A stretch of DNA of 64,000 nt. Source: G038396625 sp038396625. GTDB lineage: Bacteria; Bacillota; Clostridia; Peptostreptococcales; Thermotaleaceae. Under the pieces are notes generated by a model. It worked only from the letters and a program-made list of their open reading frames with translations. It ran no database searches and had not been told where the DNA came from. The position numbers and the translations under genes are program-made. Location: positions 3,348,001 through 3,412,000 of the forward strand of contig CP121688.1 of NCBI GenBank assembly GCA_038396625.1. Direction: 5' to 3'. Numbering within the stretch: position 1 is the first letter of the stretch; each line of letters starts with the position of its first letter. Below, piece by piece: positions 52,106 through 61,409 of the stretch.

Positions 52106-53158
52106 TTATAGGATGTTTTCATTTTCAAAACCTAGTATCCAATCAAAGACATTTTTCATTATCTTTTTTGTGGAGGCACGATCAATATTTGCCATTACAC
52201 ATACAGCAAGATCCTCTTGAGGCATGATGGCAAAGCTTGTTCTAAAACCGATGTCACTTCCTTCATGTCCCATGATTTTTCGGTCATGATACCTACTGAG
52301 AAACCATCCTATCCCAATCTCCTCTTGTTGAAACTTTATATTAGCAATAGGACGCCATAAATGATCATAGCTTGAAGCTTTAAGGATGCGTATGTCATTA
52401 AAGGCTCCCTTATTTAAATTTGCCCTAGCCCAACAGCACATATCTACTATATTTGAGGTGAGTGTAGAACTAGGCGCATGAGCCCGGTGATAGGGGAATA
52501 TCTTACTAATTATTACTTTTTTCTCTTTGGTTTTAATATGGGGACTTGCTAATATCTGTAGCTTTCTTTCATACGTTGCTAAAGTACTGTCATGCATTCT
52601 CAGTGGATTGAGAATATGACATTGGATATAATTTTCAAAGCTTTCCCCAGAGATCACAGCAACCAAATGTCCCAATATTTCATAGCCAATATTGCTGTAA
52701 GTAAATTTTTCTCCTGGGTTGTTAAGAAGAGATAATTTTTTTAACCCTCGGACATATCTTTCTAATGCTCCTTCATCATATTCTGGTTTATCCCACCCAT
52801 AATCCAAGCAATCTGGCATACCTGAAGTATGGCTTAATAGCTGAAGTACCGTTATCTTTTTATATCTATCATCCTGAATTCGAAAATAGGGAATATAATC
52901 TATAACCCTTTTATGGAGATCTACCTTTTTTTGCTCTGCTAACTGCATCACTGCTGTTGCCACGAAAAGTTTTGTGATGGATGCCATATGAAAAATCGTT
53001 TGATCTGTTACGGGTTCTTGAGTATCGATATTCATCACACCAAAGCCTTTGGCATAAAGGATGTCACTACCCTTCGTTGCACCAATAGCAAGTCCTGGAA
53101 TATCTTGAAAAAACATCATTTTCTCAATCCATGCTTCTAACTGTTTCACATTTTTCAT
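52106..53158 (-). CDS. Beta-lactamase-family serine hydrolase
   Basis: A 350-residue class C beta-lactamase/esterase-fold protein without a signal peptide. Motif SxxK is S60-I-T-K63, YxN is Y154-S-N156, and the third motif is GHEGSDIGF. Cytosolic members are esterases or D-amino-acid-peptide hydrolases rather than resistance enzymes. AAAGGAG supports the start. It lies alone between the kinase and the germination operon. The substrate is unknown. Confidence 0.85.
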   Translation of the reverse strand: MKNVKQLEAWIEKMMFFQDIPGLAIGATKGSDILYAKGFGVMNIDTQEPVTDQTIFHMASITKLFVATAVMQLAEQKKVDLHKRVIDYIPYFRIQDDRYKKITVLQLLSHTSGMPDCLDYGWDKPEYDEGALERYVRGLKKLSLLNNPGEKFTYSNIGYEILGHLVAVISGESFENYIQCHILNPLRMHDSTLATYERKLQILASPHIKTKEKKVIISKIFPYHRAHAPSSTLTSNIVDMCCWARANLNKGAFNDIRILKASSYDHLWRPIANIKFQQEEIGIGWFLSRYHDRKIMGHEGSDIGFRTSFAIMPQEDLAVCVMANIDRASTKKIMKNVFDWILGFENENIL

Positions 53159-53330
53159 CGGTTTTCTCCTTTCTCATTATCTCTGATCCAATTTCCATTG
53201 TTAGCCATATTTTATCATATTTCATCATTCGTCTCACCTACGCTCTTTCTCTAATTCTATTCAGTATTAGGAAGATTTTTATCTATTTAACAGATAAATC
53301 ACTTTATTTTCCTCTTGAGCCTATATATAA

Positions 53331-53377
53331 AAAGAAGATTGTTTTTGAACAGTTCTTATGTTCATACAATCTTCTTT
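53331..53377 (-). terminator. Terminator of the spore germination operon
   Basis: AAAGAAGATTGT and ACAATCTTCTTT arms (53331-53342 and 53366-53377) with an inner TGAAC/GTTCA stem, followed by TTTTTAT on the minus strand. It overlaps the end of the gerB-type gene. Confidence 0.75.
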
Positions 53378-54459
53378 CTTTTGCGTGATCGCATTTTTAC
53401 TTCACTTGCCACCAGCATCAAAACAGGTAAAATCACCTGAAAAGGAAATGCATAATATCGCCATACCTCAAAAGCCCATTTCTGCATTTCAACAATATTG
53501 TCATAAATAAGGTAAGACAAATTCATCATGAGTAAAGCCATTGGCATAACTACAAACCGATAATCTGTGTATCCAAACACTTTTGCAATCCCTTTACTCA
53601 CGGTAAACAAACAGATACTTGCTTTTATAAATCCTGATATCATAAACACAATAGCCGCTATAATTTCTAATCGTGTAAGAAAATCCCCCATATCAATCAT
53701 GCGAACAACATTATAATCAGGGAAATAGGCTGTTGCACTGATCTCTGTCCCCAAAACTAAGATAGTAGTAATAGTACTAATCATCAGTATCAATCCCCCT
53801 ATGAAGATCCCCACTATATAAACTTTATAAGCAGAATATTGCCACTTTAAAGCTGAAAAGCACATGGTAAATAAAATGGTTTCCGCCAGTGGAAAAGCAA
53901 AAACAGAAAAAGCACCCTTCATCACCGGTTTCATACCATGGTATAAAATAGGCTGTATATAGTTTATATGCATCTTAGGAATTAATAAAAATATCGCTAA
54001 AAAAGTAAGAAATATAACAATACCAATAAAAAATTCTGCCCACCTGCCTAATATTTCAATACCTTCTCTCACTACCCAAAAACATAAAAAGCCAATAATG
54101 AGAATGAGTATTGCTAAAGGCGTTTTATACAAAGCCACATTCATAATAAATTCTCCAAAATTTCTTAATACCAAAGCTCCTAAATGTAGAGCAAACCAAA
54201 TATAAAGCATCCCTATCATCTTTCCAACAATCTTACCAAAAACAATCTCAACAATATCAAACAAATCCTTTCTAGGAAAAGTAGCCAGTAGTCTTGCATA
54301 AATTAATACCATAAGCAATGCAAATCCGATTCCTATTAATTCTGCCAACCATGCATCTTTCTGTGCCTCTACTCCTCTCCCTAGTACAATAGAGCTTCCT
54401 AGTATAAACAAGGTCAACAAGGCAATTCCCTGTTTATCAGAAATCACTTCTTTTGGCAT
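53362..54459 (-). CDS. Spore germination protein, GerAB/GerKB permease-like
   Basis: A 365-residue, ten-segment membrane protein of the GerB (endospore germination permease, APC-superfamily) type. It begins ISDKQGIALLTLFILGSSIVLG and contains PRKDLFDIVEIVFGKIVGKMIG. In the inner membrane of the spore it forms the ligand-binding subunit of a GerA-type receptor. GGAGG gives the start. It is last of four genes after gerA, gerC and a small membrane protein gene. Confidence 0.9.
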   Translation of the reverse strand: MPKEVISDKQGIALLTLFILGSSIVLGRGVEAQKDAWLAELIGIGFALLMVLIYARLLATFPRKDLFDIVEIVFGKIVGKMIGMLYIWFALHLGALVLRNFGEFIMNVALYKTPLAILILIIGFLCFWVVREGIEILGRWAEFFIGIVIFLTFLAIFLLIPKMHINYIQPILYHGMKPVMKGAFSVFAFPLAETILFTMCFSALKWQYSAYKVYIVGIFIGGLILMISTITTILVLGTEISATAYFPDYNVVRMIDMGDFLTRLEIIAAIVFMISGFIKASICLFTVSKGIAKVFGYTDYRFVVMPMALLMMNLSYLIYDNIVEMQKWAFEVWRYYAFPFQVILPVLMLVASEVKMRSRKRKKIV

Positions 54460-54475
54460 CTTCTTTCCTCCCTAC

Positions 54476-54691
54476 TTACTTTTCTATAATAGCCTTTACA
54501 ATCTTTTCAATGGGCTTTGCGGGACTAGGAACTTTGACACCCAAACTCAACAGCACACTTAATACAAAAGCACCGCTAAATAAAATACTATATACTAGGA
54601 GCTCTTTTTTTTCATTTTTTTTGACCATAGGTACAATTTCTATGACGCCAATGATGCTATAGACTAATATGACCAATACAACTGTCATCAT
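54476..54691 (-). CDS. Small two-segment membrane protein in the germination operon
   Basis: A 71-residue protein with two hydrophobic stretches (TVVLVILVYSIIGVIEIVPMV and LVYSILFSGAFVLSVLLSLGV) joined by a KKNEKKE loop and a lysine-rich tail. The ATG at 54691 overlaps the GerC stop codon (TGATG), so it is translationally coupled; the next ATG (54688) is also possible. Small proteins of this kind occur in some ger operons and may adjust the receptor. No family name is recognised. Confidence 0.7.
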   Translation of the reverse strand: MMTVVLVILVYSIIGVIEIVPMVKKNEKKELLVYSILFSGAFVLSVLLSLGVKVPSPAKPIEKIVKAIIEK

Positions 54692-55851
54692 CAATCACCT
54701 ACCTTAATGGGCTTAGACATCAAAGCACTTTCTTTGATATTGATGGTTACACGAATCCTTGTATCTACATTGGGAAATATTTCATTCCAATTTTTATGAA
54801 TTTTTTTCCAATAACCGGGCATTTCTCGCTGGATAATACTGCCAAATCCAAAATTATCACTTTTGTATTCCTTTTGCACTTTTTTCAGAGTTCTTGCAAT
54901 CTGTGCTTCTAGCATTGCCTGTGCTTGCTCTTTTAACTTATTGCGCCCTTGCTGGCTTATAAAATCTTGTGTTCCTAAAATTTCTCCTATCCCCACATCC
55001 ATTTTTACATCAATATGCATCATAATATTGTTATCCTTTATAACAGGTTTGACCTTCGTCTCGCTTTTAAATACTTCTAGGGCTACATTTTCTCCCGAAT
55101 TGGATACATCTACCACAAGTACTAATCCACCCTTTAACTTTCCTCTTATTAACATCAAGCTTCGGGTGTCAATCCCATCTAACCAACCGATCATTTTGTC
55201 TTTTTTGAATACGGCTGTTCCGTATATTTCTGGAATTCGTTCATCAGCTTTGGGAATCATAGTTGCTGTTGGAAGCACAGCTGCAATTCCTTCTGTTGAT
55301 AAGTCACTTAAAAAGTTCCATAGCTCTATGGCATAATATTTGGATATATTTTTCTCACTCTCCAGCATATTTTCTATGTGCATAGCAAGAGTATCATGAA
55401 GCTTAACTTTTCCCTCAAGTAATGTCTTTGCAGATTTTTCTTTTGAAATTAATATCCACATATCAGCTCTTGCTTCTGCATCCCTTGTTATAAAATCTAA
55501 AATACCTACCATCCCTTCTTTGGCAACCTCTTCACTGATAACAATCACCTTTGCATGACTCCAATACAATCTCTTTCCAGATCGCATAATCAAGTTTCTT
55601 GCCGCATCAAAAACAGAATCTCCTTCCATAGAAAGAATATCTGTTATCATAGAATTTTCTCCCCCTTTACCAGTCTTTGATTTGACAGTTTCTACTGTAA
55701 GAATATACTTGTTGGTTTCTTTATCCTTGTCAATAGCTGCACCCATAATAATCATTAATTCATCTAGTTCTCTATAGTTCCAACACCCCGAAAGAATGAT
55801 ACTGTTTGCTCCTAGTAAGAAGAGTAGTAGTATGATTTTTATCCTTCTCAT
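54691..55851 (-). CDS. Ger(x)C family spore germination lipoprotein
   Basis: A 386-residue lipoprotein with lipobox IILSGCWNYRELDEL (C23). The family opening CWNYRELDELMIIMGAAIDKD is exact for GerAC-type subunits. Further family sequence includes GKRLYWSHAKVIVISEEVAKEG and DFITRDAEARADMWI. It anchors at the outer face of the spore inner membrane as the C subunit of the receptor. It lies 15 bp after gerA. Confidence 0.92.
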   Translation of the reverse strand: MRRIKIILLLFLLGANSIILSGCWNYRELDELMIIMGAAIDKDKETNKYILTVETVKSKTGKGGENSMITDILSMEGDSVFDAARNLIMRSGKRLYWSHAKVIVISEEVAKEGMVGILDFITRDAEARADMWILISKEKSAKTLLEGKVKLHDTLAMHIENMLESEKNISKYYAIELWNFLSDLSTEGIAAVLPTATMIPKADERIPEIYGTAVFKKDKMIGWLDGIDTRSLMLIRGKLKGGLVLVVDVSNSGENVALEVFKSETKVKPVIKDNNIMMHIDVKMDVGIGEILGTQDFISQQGRNKLKEQAQAMLEAQIARTLKKVQKEYKSDNFGFGSIIQREMPGYWKKIHKNWNEIFPNVDTRIRVTINIKESALMSKPIKVGD

Positions 55852-55866
55852 TGTCTTTTCTCTCCT

Positions 55867-57408
55867 TTATCTCTTGGCATCTTTTTTTCGGATAACATTT
55901 CGATCTCCAATAAGCTTTGGTCGATAATACATATACCACCAAGGTGCTCTTATGATCGTATCCTTTATCTCCTGCTTGTTGAAAGAACTCATATTAATCA
56001 TATAAGGGATTCCAAAGGATCGCATACCCATCAGATGAATGAACAAACCCATCACACCAAAAATATAACCATATAGTCCTAAAAAGCCTGCCAACAACAA
56101 AAAAATGGTTCTTATGACAATAACAGTACCTCTCATTTTATAAATCAAAAAAGCAGAAATCCCTGTTAGGGCTACTACAATTACCATGGGTGCGCTCACA
56201 AATTTTGCTTCAACAGCAGCTTCTCCAATGACTAATGCACCAACGATACTGATAGTTTCTCCAACGGGTTGGGGTAAGCGCACCCCTGTTTCCCTTAAGA
56301 TCTCAAAGATTAGAATCATCCCCAAGGCTTCAACAATCGTAGGAAAGGGCACTCCCTCTCTCGCTGCCACAATGCTAAGCAATAGCTTTGTAGGAATCAT
56401 TTCCTGGTGGTAAGTCGTCAATGCCACATAGATTGCAGGTGTGCTGGTAGATAAGAAGAATGCCAGAAACCTTAAAAGCCTATTAATCGATGCAAAAATA
56501 AAGTTTTCATAATAATCTTCATTGATTTCAAAATTTTCTTGAAAGACAAAGGGTAAAGTTGAAACCACAGGTGTCCCATCAATGATCATAGCAATTCTTC
56601 CTTCTAATAATTTTGCTGCTACCACATCAGGTCTTTCCGTATAGCCCATGGTTCTGAATGGAGAAAAAGGAGAATCCATAATTAATTCTTCTATGTAATT
56701 GGATCCCAAGACACCATCAATATCAATCTTATCTAATCTTTGATACAACTCCTTCAATATTTTTTCATTAACCAGGCCTTCTATATAACAAATCCCTATA
56801 TTCGTCTTTGTTCTTCTTCCAATTTGTTTGAATTGAAATTTCAAATGAGGATTTTTTATTTTTCTTCTAATTAAGGATGTGTTAATCAGGATGGATTCAA
56901 TAAATCCTTCCCGTGGTCCCTTTACAATTACTTCCGCAGTAGGCTCATTAATCGAGCGCATTTTCCATCCCTTTGTATCGATTAATACGGCTTTATTCAT
57001 ACCATCTATTAACAAAAGAGTATCTCCATACAACACTCCCCCAATTAACACATTTATATCTTGTGTTATTTTGACCTCATTAGAAGTGATGATTTTATGA
57101 ATGAAACTGTCTAGTTGATCCAATCTACACGTTACTTCCTTCATGGAACTACGCATCATGGGATAGAGAATGCTCTCCTGAATCATATCTTTGTCTACCA
57201 TTCCATTGGCAAAAACTAACGTGCATTGTATAGAATTAGGATGATGGGTCTGAAAATCCCTAAAAATAATGGTATCATCGTTTATAAAAATCTCCTTTAA
57301 AATTTTCTGATTGGCTTTTAAGGATTTTTTTAGTTTCACTTCATATTCTTCACCTATAGCTTCTTTCCTATCTTTCCCTAGGAATGTATCTCTTAAAAAT
57401 CGAAACAT
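55867..57408 (-). CDS. Spore germination receptor subunit, GerA family
   Basis: A 513-residue GerA-family subunit. A soluble N-terminal domain (1-250) precedes about five membrane segments. Landmarks are VLIGGVLYGDTLLLIDG, NEPTAEVIVKGPREGFIESI, TNIGICYIEGLVNEKIL and TETGVRLPQPVGETISIVG-like sequence ETGVRLPQPVGETIS. A C-terminal cytoplasmic tail is short. It is first in the operon behind a possible sigma-G promoter. The nutrient it senses cannot be read from the sequence. Confidence 0.93.
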   Translation of the reverse strand: MFRFLRDTFLGKDRKEAIGEEYEVKLKKSLKANQKILKEIFINDDTIIFRDFQTHHPNSIQCTLVFANGMVDKDMIQESILYPMMRSSMKEVTCRLDQLDSFIHKIITSNEVKITQDINVLIGGVLYGDTLLLIDGMNKAVLIDTKGWKMRSINEPTAEVIVKGPREGFIESILINTSLIRRKIKNPHLKFQFKQIGRRTKTNIGICYIEGLVNEKILKELYQRLDKIDIDGVLGSNYIEELIMDSPFSPFRTMGYTERPDVVAAKLLEGRIAMIIDGTPVVSTLPFVFQENFEINEDYYENFIFASINRLLRFLAFFLSTSTPAIYVALTTYHQEMIPTKLLLSIVAAREGVPFPTIVEALGMILIFEILRETGVRLPQPVGETISIVGALVIGEAAVEAKFVSAPMVIVVALTGISAFLIYKMRGTVIVIRTIFLLLAGFLGLYGYIFGVMGLFIHLMGMRSFGIPYMINMSSFNKQEIKDTIIRAPWWYMYYRPKLIGDRNVIRKKDAKR

Positions 57409-57441
57409 ATAACCACCCTTTATATTCTAAGCTGTACATAC

Positions 57442-57471
57442 TAGTATTGCCCATTTAAGATTTTTCAATGC
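57442..57471 (-). promoter_or_regulatory. Possible sigma-G promoter of the germination operon
   Basis: GCATT (57467-57471), an 18-base spacer and AATACTA (57442-57448) on the minus strand. These are close to the forespore sigma-G pattern (gHATR-N18-CATWMTA) with two mismatches. Position, 34 bases before the gerA start, and function both fit. Confidence 0.45.
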
Positions 57472-57497
57472 TCTTATCTCAATTTTCAACAAAACCA

Positions 57498-57526
57498 TTG
57501 CACAAATATAATAAAGTGTATATGAT
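57498..57526 (+). promoter_or_regulatory. Sigma-A promoter of the lipoate ligase gene
   Basis: TTGCAC, a 17-base spacer and TATGAT, about 90 bases before the lplA start. Confidence 0.55.
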
Positions 57527-57614
57527 TAGAAATAAGAAAGTTTTATTATTTACTGTTTTTTCTTACTTATCGTAATTTTTGATTAATTAACCCATGGATA
57601 GAAAGGAGCACAAG

Positions 57615-58607
57615 ATGATCACTATACGAAATGAATCTAAAAATCCTTACTTTAATTTGGCTTTGGAAGAATATATGTTAAAATATTTTGATTGCAACCA
57701 AAATATTGCTTTCTTATGGCAAGATGAACCTACAGTTGTGGTAGGAAGAAATCAAAATACAGTCGAAGAAGTCAATGGGCAATATATTAAGGACCATCAT
57801 ATTCATGTTGTACGCAGACTCTCTGGCGGGGGCGCAGTTTATCATGATCACGGCAATTTAAACTTTACATTCATCATGAAAAATCAGCGCCATCACGAAA
57901 CAGATTTCAAAATGTTTACAGAACCTGTTATTAAGACATTGGCTAAATTGGGTATCCACGCAGAATTTTCTGGTAGAAATGATATTACCATAGAAGGAAA
58001 AAAGTTTTCAGGAAATGCACAATATTATTATCAAAATCATCTGCTACATCATGGTACAATTTTGTTTCACTCTGATTTATCTGTTGTACAGGAAGCATTA
58101 AATGTAAAACAGGATAAAATCGAATCAAAGGGCATTAAATCCGTTCGCAGCAGAGTCACGAATATCTTTCCCTATTTAAAAAAACCTATTTCTATTGAAG
58201 CATTTAAAAAAATCTTATTGGATACCATGCTAGAAACAGGAAATCTGGAACCTCAAGAATATCTCCTAACAAATAAGGATGTTGAAAAAATTGAAGCGCT
58301 CATGAAAGAAAGGTACATGACATGGGAATGGAATTATGGAGAGTCTCCTAATTTTAATATACAAAAATCCAGAAGATTTTCAGGTGGAAATATTGATATT
58401 CGCCTAAATATTCATAAAGGCTGGATCAAAAATTGCAAAATTTATGGTGATTTTTTCGGTCACAGTGAAATCGTGACTTTAGAAACTATGCTCAAGGACG
58501 TAAAGTATGAAGAAGAAACCATTCGATCTACTCTTCGTTCTATTGATTTAAATCATTATTTTTTAGGTATCACCCTTGATGATTTTATTAATTGTCTATT
58601 TTATTAA
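57615..58607 (+). CDS. lplA: Lipoate-protein ligase A
   Basis: A 330-residue ligase that activates lipoate with ATP and attaches it to lysine of GcvH or E2 domains. Core motifs are NPYFNLALEEYML, VVVGRNQNTVEEVN, RRLSGGGAVYHDHGNLNFTF and KKFSGNAQYYYQNHLLHHGT. A C-terminal accessory domain (about 245-330) is present, so it is the full form. AAAGGAG lies before the ATG at 57615, so the upstream ATG at 57594 is not used. It is a single unit ending in a terminator. Confidence 0.93.
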   Translation: MITIRNESKNPYFNLALEEYMLKYFDCNQNIAFLWQDEPTVVVGRNQNTVEEVNGQYIKDHHIHVVRRLSGGGAVYHDHGNLNFTFIMKNQRHHETDFKMFTEPVIKTLAKLGIHAEFSGRNDITIEGKKFSGNAQYYYQNHLLHHGTILFHSDLSVVQEALNVKQDKIESKGIKSVRSRVTNIFPYLKKPISIEAFKKILLDTMLETGNLEPQEYLLTNKDVEKIEALMKERYMTWEWNYGESPNFNIQKSRRFSGGNIDIRLNIHKGWIKNCKIYGDFFGHSEIVTLETMLKDVKYEEETIRSTLRSIDLNHYFLGITLDDFINCLFY

Positions 58608-58616
58608 TGATAAAAT

Positions 58617-58644
58617 AGGTTCTAGCAATTTTTTGCTAGAACCT
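58617..58644. terminator. Terminator between lplA and the hydrogenase gene
   Basis: A perfect 12-bp stem (58617-58628 and 58633-58644), followed on the plus strand by TTTTTCTCT. It lies between two convergent genes and probably serves both. Confidence 0.85.
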
Positions 58645-58650
58645 TTTTCT

Positions 58651-60129
58651 CTATTTTTTTAAAGCTTTTTCATAATCTCGGTGTAAATCAAGGTCATCTA
58701 ACTGAAATACCCTTAGAGAATCTTTGATACCCTTTTCTAGTGCTAACTCTCCATATTTGTCTACTTCTTTTCGATCTTTAGGACCATGATGCAGGGAAGC
58801 GGGTCCCCCAATACAGCCTCCAGCGCAAGCCATACCTTCTATAAAATTTCCTTGTAGCCTATTTACTTTTGCCATCTTTAAGGCTCTATCACATTCTTTA
58901 ATTCCATCGCAACGAATGGCTGTAAATTCAGTTTCTATTTTTTCTTGTGCTAAAACATGTTCTATTGCCTCCGTTAAGCCACCAGACCTGGCAAAAATTC
59001 TTCCAAAGAAAGATGCATTGTCTAACACGTCTTCTTCACATTCCTCAATTTTAATACCTGCAGCATCAATCATTGCACATAATTCTTCAAAGGTCATTGC
59101 ATAATCTGTACTTCCTTGTATATCTCCTTGCATGATTTCAGCTTTTTTTGCCATACAAGGACCAATGAATACCACTTTTGCACTTTTATCCATTTTCTTA
59201 ATCAATCTTGATATCGCCACCATCGGTGAAACTGAAGTAGAGATATGATCTGCTAAATCAGGGTATATTTTTTGGATATATTCCACAAAAGCAGGACAGC
59301 ATGAGCTGGTCATAAACTTTTTATCTTCTATCACCTCAGCAAATTCTTTGGTTTCATGAAGTGCCACTATATCTGCTCCTAAGGCAGCTTCTATCACATC
59401 ATGAAAACCTAGCATCTTGATTCCTTTAATCACTTGACCAATTTTCACTTCTGTAAACTGACTAGAAATAGCTGGTGCAACTACTGCATAAACATGGGTA
59501 TTTCTGTCTTTTTTAGATTCCTTTAATGCATCAATAATATCTACCACAAAAGATTTATCCATAATGGCACCAAATGGACATTGAATCACACAAGCACCAC
59601 ATTGGATGCATTTTTCATTATCAATCACTGCTTTTTTGTTCTCATCAATCGACAAAGCTTTTGTAGGGCAAGCTCCCCTACAAGGTCGCATAACATCTGA
59701 AACAGCATTGTACTGGCATGCCTCTCTGCATCTTCCACACTCAATGCATTTTTTCTGATTGATATAGGCTCTTTGGTTGACATGAAAAATTGCTCCTACA
59801 GGACAAGCTTCTGAACATCTATGGGCTAGACATCCTCTACAAGCTTCTGTAATGGTAAACCGATCGATAGGACATTCATCACAAGCACTTTCTATTACCT
59901 CTATGATATTAGGATTTTCATGGTCCCCACCCATTGCTAATTTTACACGATCTACCATAATGGCTCTTTCTTTATAAATACAACATCGTATTCTCGGTTT
60001 TGGACCTGGGGACGTAATCGCTGGAATATCTTCATATTGCTCCTTCAAAGTCCCATTCATTGCCATTCTCACTACTTCTCTTAATACTTCGTATTTGATT
60101 AATTGTACATTGCTCTCAAATTTTCTCAT
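58651..60129 (-). CDS. [FeFe]-hydrogenase with N-terminal ferredoxin clusters
   Basis: A 492-residue iron-only hydrogenase. The N-terminal half holds cysteine motifs for several 4Fe-4S clusters (CRGCLAHRCSEACP, CIECGRCREACQ, CRGACPTKA, CIQCGACVIQCP). The H-cluster domain has TSSCCPAF (C277, C278), PCMAKKAE (C325) and EGMACAGGCIGGP (C435, C439). No 2Fe-2S N-terminal domain is present. The arrangement resembles group B hydrogenases, but this assignment is tentative. It presumably exchanges electrons with ferredoxin. It lies 107 bp after the phosphatase gene of the HydS operon. Confidence 0.88.
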   Translation of the reverse strand: MRKFESNVQLIKYEVLREVVRMAMNGTLKEQYEDIPAITSPGPKPRIRCCIYKERAIMVDRVKLAMGGDHENPNIIEVIESACDECPIDRFTITEACRGCLAHRCSEACPVGAIFHVNQRAYINQKKCIECGRCREACQYNAVSDVMRPCRGACPTKALSIDENKKAVIDNEKCIQCGACVIQCPFGAIMDKSFVVDIIDALKESKKDRNTHVYAVVAPAISSQFTEVKIGQVIKGIKMLGFHDVIEAALGADIVALHETKEFAEVIEDKKFMTSSCCPAFVEYIQKIYPDLADHISTSVSPMVAISRLIKKMDKSAKVVFIGPCMAKKAEIMQGDIQGSTDYAMTFEELCAMIDAAGIKIEECEEDVLDNASFFGRIFARSGGLTEAIEHVLAQEKIETEFTAIRCDGIKECDRALKMAKVNRLQGNFIEGMACAGGCIGGPASLHHGPKDRKEVDKYGELALEKGIKDSLRVFQLDDLDLHRDYEKALKK

Positions 60130-60236
60130 TCCTACACCCCTTTCAATTATTTGTAATTTGTGGTTAGTAGTTGATCGTTTTGGTGTTGAGCCTTAGGGGA
60201 ATTATAGTAGACTACCTATCATTCATTGCCCTACAC

Positions 60237-61409
60237 TTACACATAAGTGATATTTACCTGTATTCCTAGCTTCTGCATCTGTTTTACTAATTGATGTACT
60301 ACTTTCAACTTAATGCTTAAATCAATGGGGAAGTCTGGGTTTTGATGTGCTGGATTCACAGCTTTTCCTACCCAAAGATTTAGATGGGTACAATCTTCTA
60401 TTAACATCTTAGCCAATTGGGAAGCACCGTCTTTTTTTGTACACTTGTATACTGTATTCATATCTCCTGAAGAATTGGAATAGTTTTTTATCTTTTCTAC
60501 CGCCTTACTTAATGTCAATACACCCTCTGTAACCAAATCAATTCCCTTAATTTTTGCAGTAGGTGGCACCTCTGGATCTAGTAAATCCATATTGACTTCC
60601 AATTCTTCTACTAACTCTCGTGCTACAATATTGGCAGCCGTTCCTCCACAGACAATTTTTTTTCCCTTCCCCTTCATAAATTTTCTAATCACCCATGGAT
60701 CGTCTTCTTGATCTTTAGGTGGGCCCGTAAATAGATCAATTGCTTCTGCTTCTCGAACTTTTACAGTTACAACTGTGGTGTCATCTCCTGGTTTATTGGC
60801 GTATAGATTTTGACAAACTTCTATTAAATTTTTAGAAATATTTTTAGCACATTTTTCTTTTTGTGCAATTCCAGCTAAATGCTGCGCAACATTTTCCCAC
60901 TGCCAGCCTAAATTAAGCGTGGCACCTACGCCTGCGTGAATCACCCCATCGCTTACGACCGTCAACACATCTCCCTGCTGTAATTTAAAATGGCTTTCTT
61001 TAATCACTCTATCATTCATTATGCTGCTTTGTTTTTCAATATCACAGTATCTATGATCTCGAACAAATATAGCCGGTGGATTATCATACTCTACCATATA
61101 TACCCTGCCATCCTCATAAATTTTCACAATGGTAAAAGTAGAATAGGCCAATTGACGAATATTACATACAGGAAGGGTTTGGACAATGGTGTCTACGGTT
61201 TCGTCAATGCTTACCCCTTCCATTAACATGGTCCCCGCTATCTTTGTCGTTAGTGTAGCGAGTATATTGGCTTTTACACCACTTCCTAAGCCATCTGCTA
61301 ACACAATCATCACACTATCCTTCGCCCGTAAAATTTCCACTTTATCTCCGCAGAGTTCTTCACCATATTTATTTAGACTATCAAAAGCTACATCAATAAA
61401 ATAGTCCAT
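60237..61409 (-). CDS. SpoIIE/PP2C-type serine/threonine phosphatase
   Basis: A 390-residue protein. Residues 1-225 form a SpoIIE-type PP2C domain with metal aspartates in MIVLADGLGSG, VVSDGVIHAG and KPGDDTTVVTV. The rest is an unassigned domain (KKIVCGGTAANIVARELVEEL). Its first base overlaps the last base of the HydS stop. PP2C phosphatases next to sensory hydrogenases are thought to pass on the redox signal by dephosphorylating a regulator. The target is unknown. Confidence 0.85.
   Translation of the reverse strand: MDYFIDVAFDSLNKYGEELCGDKVEILRAKDSVMIVLADGLGSGVKANILATLTTKIAGTMLMEGVSIDETVDTIVQTLPVCNIRQLAYSTFTIVKIYEDGRVYMVEYDNPPAIFVRDHRYCDIEKQSSIMNDRVIKESHFKLQQGDVLTVVSDGVIHAGVGATLNLGWQWENVAQHLAGIAQKEKCAKNISKNLIEVCQNLYANKPGDDTTVVTVKVREAEAIDLFTGPPKDQEDDPWVIRKFMKGKGKKIVCGGTAANIVARELVEELEVNMDLLDPEVPPTAKIKGIDLVTEGVLTLSKAVEKIKNYSNSSGDMNTVYKCTKKDGASQLAKMLIEDCTHLNLWVGKAVNPAHQNPDFPIDLSIKLKVVHQLVKQMQKLGIQVNITYV

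Noticed and set aside
52106..53158. Beta-lactam resistance gene
   Set aside because: The serine-hydrolase motifs are present, but there is no signal peptide and family members of this kind are mostly esterases or peptidases.
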